A DNA stretch of 64,000 bases from Bosea sp. 29B (GCF_902506165.1 NZ_LR733817.1:4424211-4488210), one strand, 5' to 3'; positions 25,627 to 34,859 are shown, counted from the first letter of the stretch. Numbers and translations: made by a program. The notes: generated by a model not told the origin, from the letters alone.

Positions 25627-26062
25627 CGGCTGTCTGTTCTGCGCGATCGCGGCTGGCAAGGTCCCATCGCATCGCGTCGCCGAAACCGAGAATCTTGTCG
25701 CCTTCCTCGACATCGCCCCGGTGCGGCCCGGCCATGTCCAGATCGTGCCGCGCGCGCATCATCCCTATTTCGAGGAGCTGCCGGCGGAGCTGGCGGCCGA
25801 AATCATCCAGCTCGGCCAGCGCCTGGCGAAGGCCTTGAAGCGAATCTACGGCGTGCCGAAGGTCGCCTTCATGTTCACCGGCAACGACATCGCCCATGCG
25901 CACGCCCATCTCATCCCGATGGTGCGTTCCGACGATGTGACCTCCCGGCGCTATATCGCCGAGGAGGTCGTGACCTATCGCGACTGTCCGCGCCCGCCCG
26001 CGGATGAGCAACAGGCGACCGCCCGTCGCATCCGCGAGGAGTTCGATCAGGCCAGCGCCTGA
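25616..26062 (+). CDS. HIT-family nucleotide hydrolase
   Basis: 148 residues. N-terminal CLFCAIAAGKVPS as in Hint proteins, and the histidine triad HAHAHLIPM (about residues 100-108). HIT proteins hydrolyse nucleotide phosphoramidates or dinucleoside polyphosphates in the cytoplasm. The gene overlaps ctaA by 11 bases at its start and the converging metY gene by 16 bases at its end. Confidence 0.9.
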   Translation: MRPDGCLFCAIAAGKVPSHRVAETENLVAFLDIAPVRPGHVQIVPRAHHPYFEELPAELAAEIIQLGQRLAKALKRIYGVPKVAFMFTGNDIAHAHAHLIPMVRSDDVTSRRYIAEEVVTYRDCPRPPADEQQATARRIREEFDQASA

Positions 26063-27324
26063 TCGAGATCGGCGATCAGGTCCTCGACATCCTCGATGCC
26101 GATCGACAGGCGCACCACCTCGGGGCCGGCGCCGGACGCGGTCTTCTGTGCGTCCGAGAGCTGGCGATGCGTGGTCGAGGCCGGGTGGATCACCAGCGAG
26201 CGCGTGTCGCCGATATTGGCGAGGTGCGAGAACAGCTTGAGGTTCGTGACCAGCTGCACGCCGGCGTCGTAGCCGCCCTTGAGGCCGAAGGTGAAGACCG
26301 CGCCGGCGCCCTTGGGGCAATAGCGCTGGGCGAGCGCGTGGTACTTGTTGTCCGGCAAGCCGGCATAGTTCACCCACTCGACAGCCGGGTGCTTGGCAAG
26401 ATGGGTCGCCACCTTCACCGTGTTCTCGCAATGGCGCTGCATGCGCAGCGGCAGCGTCTCGATGCCGGTCAGAATCATGAAGGCGTTGAAGGGCGAGAGC
26501 GCCGGGCCCATGTCACGCAGGCCGAGCACGCGGGTCGCAATCGCGAAGGCGAAGTTGCCGAAGGTCTCGCCCAGCACCATGCCGTTATATTCCGGCCGCG
26601 GCTTGGACAGCATCGGGTAGCGCTCGTCGCCGACCCAGTTGAACGAACCGCCGTCGACGATCAGGCCGCCGATCGAGTTGCCATGGCCGCCGAGGAACTT
26701 GGTCGCCGAATGCACGACGATGTCGGCACCGTGCTCGAAGGGTCGGATCAGGTAGGGGCTGGCCATCGTGTTGTCGACGATCAGCGGGATGTTGTGCTTC
26801 TTGGCGATCTTCGAGATGCCCTCGATGTCGACGATGACGCCGCCCGGATTGGCGATCGACTCGATGAAGATCGCCTTGGTCTTCGGCGTCACCGCCGCGG
26901 CGAAGGCGTCGAGATCGTCGCTGTCGGCCCAGATCACGTTCCAGCCGAAATTCTTGTAGGAATGGTTGAACTGGTTGATCGAGCCGCCATAGAGCTTCTT
27001 GGCGGCGACGAATTCGTCGCCCGGTTGCAGCAGCGCGTGGAAGCACAGGAATTCGGCGGCATGGCCCGAGGCCACGGCGAGCGCAGCCGTGCCGCCCTCC
27101 AGCGCGGCGACGCGCTCTTCCAGCACCGCGTTCGTCGGGTTGCCGATGCGGGTGTAGATGTTGCCGAAGGCCTGCAGCCCGAACAGCGAGGCGGCGTGGT
27201 CGACATCGTCGAACACGAAGCTGGTCGTCTGGTAGATCGGCGTGGCGCGCGCGCCGGTGGCTGCGTCGGGAGCGGCGCCGGCATGGACGGCGAGCGTATG
27301 GAAACCCGGTGCGCGGTCGGTCAT
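26047..27324 (-). CDS. metY: O-acetylhomoserine aminocarboxypropyltransferase
   Basis: 425 residues, the length of MetY rather than of the shorter MetB/MetZ. PLP-binding Lys in [12 protein letters not shown] (about residue 208), substrate loop [20 protein letters not shown] (about 57-76) and [11 protein letters not shown]. It makes homocysteine from O-acetylhomoserine and sulfide. It stands alone on the minus strand, 71 bases downstream of a monooxygenase gene. I looked upstream for a SAM-II riboswitch and found no convincing match. Confidence 0.93.
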   Translation of the reverse strand: MTDRAPGFHTLAVHAGAAPDAATGARATPIYQTTSFVFDDVDHAASLFGLQAFGNIYTRIGNPTNAVLEERVAALEGGTAALAVASGHAAEFLCFHALLQPGDEFVAAKKLYGGSINQFNHSYKNFGWNVIWADSDDLDAFAAAVTPKTKAIFIESIANPGGVIVDIEGISKIAKKHNIPLIVDNTMASPYLIRPFEHGADIVVHSATKFLGGHGNSIGGLIVDGGSFNWVGDERYPMLSKPRPEYNGMVLGETFGNFAFAIATRVLGLRDMGPALSPFNAFMILTGIETLPLRMQRHCENTVKVATHLAKHPAVEWVNYAGLPDNKYHALAQRYCPKGAGAVFTFGLKGGYDAGVQLVTNLKLFSHLANIGDTRSLVIHPASTTHRQLSDAQKTASGAGPEVVRLSIGIEDVEDLIADLDQALA

Positions 27325-27395
27325 GGCGTGCTCCCTCGGAAACTCTGATTTCGGACGACTTGTTCGATTTAACGAACGCCTTGCGAGGCGTCAAT

Positions 27396-28619
27396 TCAGC
27401 GTCGTGGCCGCAGCTCGGGCCCGACATGCTCCGGGCGGACACCCATCCCGACCATGCGCGCGGGCAGGCGGCGCAGCAGCGGAAAGCGTTGCAGCAGCCT
27501 GAGCGGCCAGGGCGGCGCGATCGGCTTGTCCGCCGCGAGCAGTGGCGTGATCACCCGGTTCTGGATCGCGATCTGGGCGGCCTGCGTGACCCTGGCCGGC
27601 CATTCGCGGCGCGTCTGCACGGCGGCGAGGTCGGTATCCGCCAGTGTTCTCTCGCGCAGCGGCCTGGCCAGCAGATTGGCGGCTGCGACTGCATCCTGGA
27701 CCGCGAGGTTGATGCCGACGCCGCCGATCGGCGACATGGCGTGTGCGGCATCGCCGATGCAGATCAGCCCCGGCCGCCACCAGCGCTCCAGCCGATCGAC
27801 CGCGACCGAGAGCAGCTTGATGTCGTCCCAGGAGGCGAGTTCGCCGGTCCGATCGGCCAGCTCCGGCGCGAGCGTGAGGAGCCCGGCCTTGAAAGCACCG
27901 AGCCCGGCGGCCTGCAGGCGCTCCAGCGAGCCCTTCGGGATGATGAAGGCGCATTGCCAATAGTCGCCGCGGTTGAGCCGGATGAAGAAGCGCCCGGCCG
28001 CGACCTGGCCGAAGGCCTGCGCCGGCTCGTCTGGTTGGCGGCTGAAGCGAAACCAGAGCACGTCCATGGGCGCCCCCAGTTCCGTGACGGTGAACCTTGC
28101 GGCGTCGCGCACGTCGGAACGCCGCCCGTCCGCCGCGACGACGAGATCGGCGCGAATCTCCAGCGGGCCGTCGGGGCCATCCGCCTGCAGGCCCGCGACG
28201 CGTCCGTTTTCCTGGACGAGTCCGGTCGCCTTCGTCTGCATCAGCAGCCGGAACTTCGGATACTCCCGGCCGTGATCGGCGAGGAAGTCGAGGAAATCCC
28301 ATTGCGGCATGAAGGCGATGAACGGCGCCTTGACCGGCAAATGACTGAAATCGGCGACGGTGATGTCTTCACTGCCGAAGCGGGCGACGAGATCGTCCTC
28401 CCGGACATGCGGTAGCTTCAAGAACTCGTCGAGCAGGCCGAGCTCGTGCATCACCTGCATGGTCGAGGGATGGATGGTGTCGCCGCGAAAGTCGCGCAGG
28501 AAGTCGGCGTGCTTCTCCAGCACGATCACCTCGACACCGGCGCGCGCCAAAAGGAAGCCGAGGATCATCCCGGCCGGTCCGCCGCCGGCGATGCAGCAGG
28601 TGGTGCTCTCCCGGCGCAT
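27396..28619 (-). CDS. FAD-dependent monooxygenase (PHBH fold)
   Basis: 407 residues. GxGxxG motif at the start (CIAGGGPAGMILGFLLARAG), DG motif at about residue 165 (VVAADGRRSDVR) and GD motif at about 290 (LICIGDAAHAMSPIGGVGIN). These define aromatic hydroxylase-type flavoproteins using NAD(P)H and oxygen. The substrate is not readable. A Bug-type binding protein gene precedes it by 15 bases on the same strand, so the pair may act on an imported aromatic or carboxylic acid. Confidence 0.85.
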   Translation of the reverse strand: MRRESTTCCIAGGGPAGMILGFLLARAGVEVIVLEKHADFLRDFRGDTIHPSTMQVMHELGLLDEFLKLPHVREDDLVARFGSEDITVADFSHLPVKAPFIAFMPQWDFLDFLADHGREYPKFRLLMQTKATGLVQENGRVAGLQADGPDGPLEIRADLVVAADGRRSDVRDAARFTVTELGAPMDVLWFRFSRQPDEPAQAFGQVAAGRFFIRLNRGDYWQCAFIIPKGSLERLQAAGLGAFKAGLLTLAPELADRTGELASWDDIKLLSVAVDRLERWWRPGLICIGDAAHAMSPIGGVGINLAVQDAVAAANLLARPLRERTLADTDLAAVQTRREWPARVTQAAQIAIQNRVITPLLAADKPIAPPWPLRLLQRFPLLRRLPARMVGMGVRPEHVGPELRPRR

Positions 28620-28633
28620 GCGCTTTCCTCCGC

Positions 28634-29608
28634 TTATTCGGTCAGCCTGATCCCGGTCTTCGCCACCAGCTCGGTCAGGATGGCGCGGTCGCGGGCCATG
28701 AAGGCGCCGGTCTCCTGCGGGCTCCAGGCGACGGGCTCGATCACCAGCTCGCGGTAGCGCGCGACCAGCTCGGCGTCGGCCATCGCCGTGTTGATCGCAG
28801 TGTTGAGGATGTGCAGCGTGTCCGGCGCGATGCCGGCCGGCGCGACGATCGAGGCCCAGCCGGGATAGATCAGGTCGACGCCCTGTTCCCTGAGCGTCGG
28901 CAGCTCGGGCAGTTGCGGCTGGCGCGCATCGGTGGTGACCGCGAGTGCCTTCAGCTTGCCGCCCTGGATATTGCCGAGGCTGGCGGCGAGGCTGTCGATC
29001 ATCACCTGGACCTGGCCCGACATCAGGTCGGCCGCGGCGAGCCCGGCGCCGCGATAGGGCACATGCGCCAGCTTGAGGCCGGCTGCCTGCATGATCATCT
29101 CGAAGACGAGGTGGTTGGTGCCGCCAACCCCGGCCGAGGCGAAATTGAGCTGGCCCGGCCGCTGCCTGGCATAGGCAATGAACTCGGCGAGCGAGTTGAC
29201 CGGCAGCGTTGGCGAGGCGTTCAGCACCAGCGGGAACAGGCCGAGCATGCCGACCGGCGCGAAATCATAGGCGACGTCATAGGGCAGCTTCTGGCCGAGC
29301 GCCGGGGCGGCGGCGAAGCTCGCTGCGGTGGCGATGAGAAGCATATGACCATCGGCCGGCGCCTTCACCACCGCCTGCCCGGCGACGATGCCGTTGGCGC
29401 CCGGCCGGTTGTCGATGATCACTGACTGGCCGAGCTGTCGCGCCAGCGTCTCGCCGAGCCGGCGCGCCGCGATGTCGGTGCCACCAGCCGGCGCGAAGGG
29501 CACGACGAACTGGATCGGCCGTTCCGGAAAGGCGGCGCGGGCGCCCCCAGCTGCGAGCGTACTTGCAAGCCCGGCGAGCAGGATAGTGCGGCGATCAGGC
29601 AGGGGCAT
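28634..29608 (-). CDS. tripartite tricarboxylate transporter binding protein (Bug family)
   Basis: 324 residues with an N-terminal signal (RRTILLAGLASTLAAGGARA) and conserved Bug segments: PIQFVVPFAPAGGTDIAARR, VIIDNRPGANG and HVPYRGAG. It would bind a carboxylate in the periplasm. No TctA/TctB membrane genes are present nearby, which is common for Bug proteins. Probably co-transcribed with the FAD monooxygenase. Confidence 0.87.
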   Translation of the reverse strand: MPLPDRRTILLAGLASTLAAGGARAAFPERPIQFVVPFAPAGGTDIAARRLGETLARQLGQSVIIDNRPGANGIVAGQAVVKAPADGHMLLIATAASFAAAPALGQKLPYDVAYDFAPVGMLGLFPLVLNASPTLPVNSLAEFIAYARQRPGQLNFASAGVGGTNHLVFEMIMQAAGLKLAHVPYRGAGLAAADLMSGQVQVMIDSLAASLGNIQGGKLKALAVTTDARQPQLPELPTLREQGVDLIYPGWASIVAPAGIAPDTLHILNTAINTAMADAELVARYRELVIEPVAWSPQETGAFMARDRAILTELVAKTGIRLTE

Positions 29609-29685
29609 CGGCCTTCTCCGGGACTGCTGGCAGCCGGCAGCTTAGGGCGAGATCGCTCCGAGCTGAATGCGACGGAACGCAGAAA

Positions 29686-30171
29686 TCATGAGCGATTGCC
29701 CCCCGTCTCGACACGAAGCGGTGCCGGCCTGAACTTGACGCGGTTGACGACCACCGAGCTCGCAATGCTGTCGACATGCGGATTGCGGTAAAGCGCGCCT
29801 TCGAGGAAGCGTTCATACTCCGCCACATCCGCCACCTGGATGATGATCACGAAGTCCGATGGCCCGGTGACGAGATAGCATTGCGTCACCTCCGGACGAT
29901 CGAGCATCGCGCGCTTGAAGCCCTGCACGACATCGGAGGTTCCGCGAACGAGCTTGACCTGCGCGATCACGGTCGTCTGCGGGCCGAAGGCCTCCGGATT
30001 GATAAGGCTGACATCGCCCTCGATCACCTTGGCATCACGCAGGCGGCGGACGCGTCGCAGGCAGACCGGAGGCGACACGCCGACCCGGCGCGCCAGTTCG
30101 AGATTGGTCAGGCGATTATCGTCCTGGAGCGTCGCCAGGATGCGCCGGTCGATGCGATCGAGTTCGATCAA
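29686..30171 (-). CDS. Lrp/AsnC-family regulator
   Basis: 161 residues if started at TTG 30171, which has GGGAGG 9 bases upstream and gives the usual (M)IELDRIDRRIL start; ATG 30198 is the alternative. Helix-turn-helix NLELARRVGVSPPVCLRRVR (about residues 23-42), then the AsnC/Lrp ligand domain (TGPSDFVIIIQVADVAEYERF). It is divergent from a racemase gene and probably senses an amino acid. A perfect 9-base inverted repeat (30192-30237) lies in the shared upstream region. Confidence 0.88.
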   Translation of the reverse strand: MIELDRIDRRILATLQDDNRLTNLELARRVGVSPPVCLRRVRRLRDAKVIEGDVSLINPEAFGPQTTVIAQVKLVRGTSDVVQGFKRAMLDRPEVTQCYLVTGPSDFVIIIQVADVAEYERFLEGALYRNPHVDSIASSVVVNRVKFRPAPLRVETGGNRS

Positions 30172-30191
30172 GCCGCCATGCCTCCCGCAGC

Positions 30192-30237
30192 TTTCCAATC
30201 CGGCAAGACGGCTAGCAACAATCGAAAGGATTGGAAA
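30192..30237. promoter_or_regulatory. inverted repeat in the Lrp/racemase divergent region
   Basis: TTTCCAATC (30192-30200) and GATTGGAAA (30229-30237) are perfect reverse complements 28 bases apart, between the divergent Lrp and racemase genes. Candidate Lrp-type binding site. Confidence 0.4.
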
Positions 30238-30330
30238 CCGCGCGCCGCTGAATGCGCCAATCCGGACGGAAAGGCGCGCCTAGGCTGCTTCCACGCCGGG
30301 CCGTGATAGCCGGTGCCGGGAGCCGCGATA

Positions 30331-31071
30331 ATGAAGCATGTCGGAATTCTCGCCCACAGCGCCGAAGGCTCGGCACTGTGTTACCTCTCGCTCTGCCACG
30401 ACGGCATCCGCCGGCTCGGGCCGCATCGGCACCCGGATGTCACGCTCGACGTTATCAGTATGGGCGCGAGCATGGAGGACTGGGCACGCGGCGACCATGC
30501 CGCCATCCGCGCCCGCCTGGCACAATCGGCGCAGCGGCTTGCGGCTGCGGGCTGCGATTTCTTCATCTGCCCGGACAACACCGCGCATCTCGCGCTCGAA
30601 GCCGAGGGCGAGCCGCTGGCGTTGCCGGGGCTGCATATCGCCGAGGTGGTGGCCAGGCGGGCGCGCCAGCGCGGTTTCAGGACGGTCGGCGTGCTCGGAA
30701 CGCGCTGGCTGATGGAGAGCACGCTCTATCCGCGCGCCTTCGACAGCCATGGTCTCGACCATCGCCTGCCTTCCGCGGACGACCGCGCTCTGATCGATCG
30801 GGCGATCTTCGAGGAGTTGTGCAACGGTGTCTTCAGCGCGCCGACGCGGGCCGAGTTCGTCCGGATCATCGCCGACCTCGCGGCGCGCGGCTGCGATGCC
30901 GTCGTGCTCGGCTGCACCGAGATCCCGCTGCTGATCGCCCCCGAAATGTCGCCGCTGCCGACGCTGAATTCGACGGTGCTTCTGGCCGAGGCGGCGCTCG
31001 ATTTGGCGCTGGGGCGTGCTCCGGCGCCGGATTGGCGCGGCTCAGCGTGCCTTACGTCCCGGGCCGATTGA
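30331..31071 (+). CDS. aspartate/glutamate racemase family protein
   Basis: 246 residues from ATG 30331. Both catalytic cysteine regions are present: ICPDNTAH (about residue 83) and VVLGCTEIPLLI (about 198). The family includes cofactor-independent racemases and related decarboxylases; an amino-acid racemase is consistent with the divergent Lrp-type gene. Its 3' end overlaps the converging CoA-binding gene by 20 bases. Confidence 0.82.
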   Translation: MKHVGILAHSAEGSALCYLSLCHDGIRRLGPHRHPDVTLDVISMGASMEDWARGDHAAIRARLAQSAQRLAAAGCDFFICPDNTAHLALEAEGEPLALPGLHIAEVVARRARQRGFRTVGVLGTRWLMESTLYPRAFDSHGLDHRLPSADDRALIDRAIFEELCNGVFSAPTRAEFVRIIADLAARGCDAVVLGCTEIPLLIAPEMSPLPTLNSTVLLAEAALDLALGRAPAPDWRGSACLTSRAD

Positions 31072-31582
31072 TCGTCAGCTTCTGGAAGCCCTTGCCGGCC
31101 AGCACCGGCTTCTTCGCCGAGAGGATGCGCGAATTAATGCCCTGCCAGCCGATCTCGCCGGAGAGCCGGCCATATTCGATCTTCGGGCAACGGTTCATGA
31201 TCACGGTGAGGCCCTTGGCCTCGGCCCTGGCTGCGGCCTCGTCATTGCGCACCGAGAGCTGCATCCAGATCACCTTGGGCAGCGGGTCTAGGCCGAGCGC
31301 TTCGTCGGTGATCGGTCCGGCTGCCTCCGAGTTGCGGAAGATCTCGACCATGTCGACCGGCCGGGGGATGTCCTTCAGCGAGCCGTAGACCGTCTTGCCC
31401 AGCAGCGTCTGCCCGGCGAGGCCGGGATTGACCGGGATCACGTCATAGTCGCGATCGAGCAGGTATTTGGTGACAATCCAGCTCGGCCGCGCCTCGTTGG
31501 CGGAGGCGCCGACCAGCGCGACGGCCTTCACCTCGCGCAGGATGCGTCGAATGAGCGCATCGTCGTAAGCGTCGTGATTCAC
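31052..31582 (-). CDS. CoA-binding domain protein (YccU type)
   Basis: 176 residues from GTG 31582; the frame continues upstream to 31705 but without family similarity. Rossmann-like CoA_binding_2 domain: AVALVGASANEARPSWIVTK (about residues 20-39), YDVIPVNPGLAGQ, and KVIWMQLSVRNDEAAARAEA. Small stand-alone members of this family have no firmly assigned reaction. The gene converges on the racemase gene with a 20-base overlap. Confidence 0.75.
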   Translation of the reverse strand: MNHDAYDDALIRRILREVKAVALVGASANEARPSWIVTKYLLDRDYDVIPVNPGLAGQTLLGKTVYGSLKDIPRPVDMVEIFRNSEAAGPITDEALGLDPLPKVIWMQLSVRNDEAAARAEAKGLTVIMNRCPKIEYGRLSGEIGWQGINSRILSAKKPVLAGKGFQKLTINRPGT

Positions 31583-31655
31583 GGAGTCAAAATCCCAGCG
31601 AATTGAACGAATTACCAGCTTTCCCTGAATCAGCGGCAAAGCCGCGCAGATGTCC

Positions 31656-31681
31656 GGAACATGGCGTTGGCAAGCTGGTTC
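31656..31681 (+). promoter_or_regulatory. candidate general-stress (EcfG) promoter
   Basis: GGAAC (31656-31660), 17 bases, GTT (31678-31680) matches the alphaproteobacterial EcfG consensus. Transcription would begin near 31687, giving a leader of about 50 bases with a strong AAGGAGG before the ATG at 31738. Confidence 0.45.
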
Positions 31682-31737
31682 CCCATCTTCAGGAGTGAGG
31701 GGCAAATCCCGCTCTTCATCAGTAAGGAGGGCCTGCC

Positions 31738-32178
31738 ATGTGCGACTACAGTCTGCACCATGTTATGTCGACTCCTGCCAAGGTCGGCGACGTCCTCAAG
31801 ACCACCGGTTTCCCCGGATCGAGCACCCGCGGGTTCTGCGCGGTTAGTGAGCCTAACGTCGCGGTCTGCGTCATGCCCGGCACGGAGCTGGTGTTCTCGG
31901 CCGAGATCGAATGCGACAGGGCGATCGGCTTCCTGCCGCATCGCCGGCTCGGGGAGACGCTGGCGCGCTTCCGCCAGATCGATCTCGACAAGCCCTATGC
32001 CCATCACGACGCGATCGAACTGCCGAATGGGCGGATCGAATTGCTGACCAACCTCTCGGTGGGCCAAACTGCGACCGTGCTGCAATTGCCGGCCGACGAG
32101 CAGGCGCAGCGGGCCGCTCCAGCCGAAGCCGAACCGGCACCGGCAAGACATGAGCCGATCCTTCTTTTCGGCATCTGA
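31738..32178 (+). CDS. conserved protein of unknown function (MCDYSL start)
   Basis: 146 residues, preceded by a strong AAGGAGG. The protein starts MCDYSLHHVMSTPAKVGDVL and has a charged middle (ARFRQIDLD, HHDAIELPNG) and an Ala/Pro/Glu-rich end. I recall similar uncharacterised proteins in related bacteria but know no function. No signal peptide or membrane segment. A possible EcfG promoter upstream suggests stress-induced expression. Confidence 0.7.
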   Translation: MCDYSLHHVMSTPAKVGDVLKTTGFPGSSTRGFCAVSEPNVAVCVMPGTELVFSAEIECDRAIGFLPHRRLGETLARFRQIDLDKPYAHHDAIELPNGRIELLTNLSVGQTATVLQLPADEQAQRAAPAEAEPAPARHEPILLFGI

Positions 32179-32241
32179 CCGGGCGGAAATAGGCGCATAG
32201 GCGTCCATCCAGCGGACTCGTCCTGCGACGGGTCCGCCAGT

Positions 32242-33048
32242 TCAGCTGTGACGCCAGTCCGGCTGGCGCTTCTCCATGAAGGCGCCGATGCCTTCTTCCG
32301 CGTCGCGTGCCAGCATGTTCTCGACCATCACCGCCGAGGCGTGGTCATAGGCTGCCTTCAGCCCCATCTCGCGCTGCTCGTAGAAGGCGCGTTTACCGAT
32401 TTTGACTGTGGCCGCCGATTTCGAGGCGATGATCGCGGCGAGCCGCCTGGCTTCCGCAAGCGCCTCGCCCGCCGGCACGACGCGGTTGACGAGGCCCATG
32501 CGGGCAGCTTCCTGCGCCGGCACCATCTCGCCGAGCAGCAGCATCTCCATCGCGTGCTTGGCCGAGAGATTGCGAGAGAGCGCGACCATCGGCGTCGAGC
32601 AGAACAGGCCGATATGGACGCCCGGCGTGCAGAAGCGCGCAGCTTCGCCGGCGACGGCAAGGTCGCAAGATGCGACGAGCTGGCAGCCGGCGGCGGTCGC
32701 CGTGCCTTCGACCGCAGCGATCACAGGCTGGGGCAGGGCGGTGATCTGCTGCATCGTTGCCGAGCAACGTCCGAGGACGTCGGCGAAATAGACGCGGCCA
32801 CGGTCGGGATCGGCCCGGCGCGCGCTCATCTCCTTGAGGTCGTGCCCAGCCGAGAAGACCGGGCCGGCCGCTGCCAGCACCACTGCGCGGACGTTTTGAT
32901 CGGCCGCGATCGCAGCGAGCGTCTCCGACAGGGCGGCGAGCATCGCCTCGCTCAGCGGGTTGCGCGCTTCGGGCCGGTTGAGGGTCAGCGTCGCGATGCC
33001 GTCGGCATCCTCGCGCAGCAGGATCTGCGCTTTGGCGTGGGCGTTCAT
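32242..33048 (-). CDS. enoyl-CoA hydratase/isomerase family protein
   Basis: 268 residues. Crotonase-fold oxyanion-hole segments GPVFSAGHDLKEM (about residues 63-75) and VEGTATAAGCQLVASCDLAV (about 114-133). The second segment and FCTPGVHIGLFCSTP resemble the ECHDC3-type branch, in which the classical catalytic glutamates are not both kept, so the substrate and reaction are uncertain. Stands alone on the minus strand, divergent from a thioesterase gene. Confidence 0.85.
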   Translation of the reverse strand: MNAHAKAQILLREDADGIATLTLNRPEARNPLSEAMLAALSETLAAIAADQNVRAVVLAAAGPVFSAGHDLKEMSARRADPDRGRVYFADVLGRCSATMQQITALPQPVIAAVEGTATAAGCQLVASCDLAVAGEAARFCTPGVHIGLFCSTPMVALSRNLSAKHAMEMLLLGEMVPAQEAARMGLVNRVVPAGEALAEARRLAAIIASKSAATVKIGKRAFYEQREMGLKAAYDHASAVMVENMLARDAEEGIGAFMEKRQPDWRHS

Positions 33049-33142
33049 GGCGACAGGCCTTTCGCTGTTTGTCCTATTGTCGGAAGGCGGGGGCCGTGCT
33101 GCAAGGGGACTAACGTCCGATCAGACCCCGGTTTTCCGCACG

Positions 33143-33571
33143 ATGACGACCCGCATGAGCGCCGCCGAGATCGAGGCCTATCTCGATCAGGTCTTCCCGC
33201 AGCTCCACTATGGCGGGCGCACCTATTTCGTCGAGGAGGTCGGGCCGCTCAGCGCGCGCATGCGCTGCGACTACCATGAGAAGCACCTGCGGCCGGGCGG
33301 CACCATCTCCGGCCCGACCATGATGGCGCTGGCCGATCTTGCTCTCTATGTCGCGATCCTCGCCCAGATCGGCCCGGTCGCGCTCGCGGTGACCACGAGC
33401 CTCAACTACAATTTCCTGCGCAAGCCGGGGCAGGCGGCGCTGATCGGTGAGGCGAAGCTGCTCAAGCTCGGCAAGCGCCTCGCCATCGGCGAGGTCTGCC
33501 TCTATTCGCAAGGCGAGAGCGAAATGGTCTGCCACGCCACGGGCACCTATTCGATCCCGGCAGAGAGATAA
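33143..33571 (+). CDS. PaaI-type hotdog thioesterase
   Basis: 142 residues from ATG 33143 (33155 is an alternative). Hotdog features: RPGGTISGPTMMALADLALY (about residues 49-68) with the catalytic region, followed by VTTSLNYNFLRKPGQ. It would hydrolyse an acyl- or aryl-CoA. It lies upstream of rplM but a promoter and a leader separate them. The neighbouring enoyl-CoA hydratase is divergent, suggesting acyl-CoA metabolism. Confidence 0.82.
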   Translation: MTTRMSAAEIEAYLDQVFPQLHYGGRTYFVEEVGPLSARMRCDYHEKHLRPGGTISGPTMMALADLALYVAILAQIGPVALAVTTSLNYNFLRKPGQAALIGEAKLLKLGKRLAIGEVCLYSQGESEMVCHATGTYSIPAER

Positions 33572-33648
33572 TTGCGGTATCCTGATACCTCTTCGCGTAT
33601 CGATCTGAAAACAATGCGTTTTTGTCCGAAGGCGCTCATTATCTCTGC

Positions 33649-33677
33649 TTGACATCGCTGGGGTAGCCGCCTATCCA
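33649..33677 (+). promoter_or_regulatory. promoter of rplM-rpsI
   Basis: TTGACA (33649-33654), 17 bases, TATCCA (33672-33677). It lies about 66-94 bases upstream of the rplM start and before the leader hairpin. Confidence 0.45.
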
Positions 33678-33688
33678 GCCCCCACACC

Positions 33689-33720
33689 GCCGCCGGCCTG
33701 CCGGCGGCTTGTCCTTTTTT
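33689..33720 (+). terminator. terminator-like hairpin in the rplM leader
   Basis: GCCGCCGGC (33689-33697) pairs with GCCGGCGGC (33700-33708), followed by a run of six T at 33715-33720. It sits downstream of the predicted rplM promoter and about 35 bases before the start, so it is either an attenuator in the rplM leader or the terminator of the upstream thioesterase gene. Confidence 0.5.
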
Positions 33721-33742
33721 CAAGCAGCCGAAGGGTGCCGCG

Positions 33743-34204
33743 ATGAAGACCATCTCGCTCAAGCCCGCCGATGTCGAGAAGAAGTGGGTTGTGATCGACG
33801 CCTCCGGGCTCGTCGTCGGCCGTCTCGCCTCCCTGGTGGCGATGCGTCTGCGCGGCAAGCACAAGGCCGCCTACACCCCGCATGTCGACTGCGGCGACAA
33901 CATCATCGTCATCAACGCCGACAAGGTGGTGCTGACCGGTCGCAAGCGCGACCAGAAGATCTACTACCATCACACCGGCTATGCCGGCGGCATCAAGGAG
34001 CGCTCCGCCAAGTTCATTCTCGAAGGTCGCTTCCCCGAGCGTATCGTCGAGAAGGCTGTCGAGCGCATGCTGCCGCGTGGCCCGCTCTTCCGCCAGATCC
34101 TCGGCAATCTGCGCGTCTACAAGGGCTCTGAGCATCCGCATGCCGCCCAGTCGCCCGAGGCGCTCGACGTCGCGGCGCTCAACCGCAAGAACGCGAGGGT
34201 CTGA
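33743..34204 (+). CDS. rplM: 50S ribosomal protein L13
   Basis: 153 residues. Clear L13 sequence: [53 protein letters not shown] and the end region [20 protein letters not shown]. Structural component of the large subunit; in E. coli L13 also autoregulates its operon at the leader. Two bases separate it from rpsI, the universal L13-S9 operon. Confidence 0.98.
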   Translation: MKTISLKPADVEKKWVVIDASGLVVGRLASLVAMRLRGKHKAAYTPHVDCGDNIIVINADKVVLTGRKRDQKIYYHHTGYAGGIKERSAKFILEGRFPERIVEKAVERMLPRGPLFRQILGNLRVYKGSEHPHAAQSPEALDVAALNRKNARV

Positions 34205-34206
34205 CG

Positions 34207-34686
34207 ATGGCCGAGGTTCTCCAGTCTCTCGAGCAGCTCGGTCAGGTCGCCAAGGGCGTCCAGCCCGAGGCTCCCGTCCACGTCAAGAAGGTCGATGCGC
34301 AGGGCCGCGCCTATGCCACTGGCAAGCGCAAGAACGCCATCGCCCGCGTCTGGATCAAGCCGGGTTCCGGCAAGATCACGGTCAACACCCGTGACCAGGA
34401 AGTCTACTTCGCCCGTCCGGTGCTGCGCCTGATCCTGCAGCAGCCGCTGATGCTGGTCGATCGCATGACCCAGTACGACGTTATCGTCACGGTCAAGGGC
34501 GGCGGCCTCTCCGGCCAGGCCGGCGCGGTCCGTCACGGCATCTCCAAGGCTCTGACCTTCTACGAGCCCGAGCTGCGTGGTCCGCTCAAGAAGGAAGGCT
34601 TCCTGACCCGCGACTCGCGCGTGGTCGAGCGCAAGAAGTTCGGCAAGGCCAAGGCCCGCCGCAGCTTCCAGTTCTCGAAGCGCTGA
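34207..34686 (+). CDS. rpsI: 30S ribosomal protein S9
   Basis: 159 residues. An N-terminal extension of about 35 residues typical of alphaproteobacteria precedes [20 protein letters not shown]; the C-terminus ends in the basic RRSFQFSKR tail that reaches the P-site tRNA. Follows rplM after 2 bases and is followed by a strong terminator. Confidence 0.98.
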   Translation: MAEVLQSLEQLGQVAKGVQPEAPVHVKKVDAQGRAYATGKRKNAIARVWIKPGSGKITVNTRDQEVYFARPVLRLILQQPLMLVDRMTQYDVIVTVKGGGLSGQAGAVRHGISKALTFYEPELRGPLKKEGFLTRDSRVVERKKFGKAKARRSFQFSKR

Positions 34687-34713
34687 TCGGCGCCAGACAG
34701 AACATTCGTTCAG

Positions 34714-34741
34714 AGGGGCGGCAGAAATGCCGCCCCTTTTT
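34714..34741 (+). terminator. rho-independent terminator of rplM-rpsI
   Basis: Nine-base stem AGGGGCGGC / GCCGCCCCT with a 6-base loop, then TTTTT. It lies 28 bases after the rpsI stop. Confidence 0.9.
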
Positions 34742-34859
34742 GTTTTGACAGGTTGCCGCTGAGGCCTCGACCCCATTGAGATTCGGCAGGGGATGCCCCC
34801 TCCAGCGCCGGGCTGTGATCCGGACAATGTCGGCGCCACGACGCGTGGAAACGTCGATC

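Noticed and set aside
27325..27395. SAM-II riboswitch upstream of metY
   Set aside because: Some fragments (GTTAAAT, CAAGTCG) recall the consensus, but the pairing regions do not form; only a 5-base hairpin is present.
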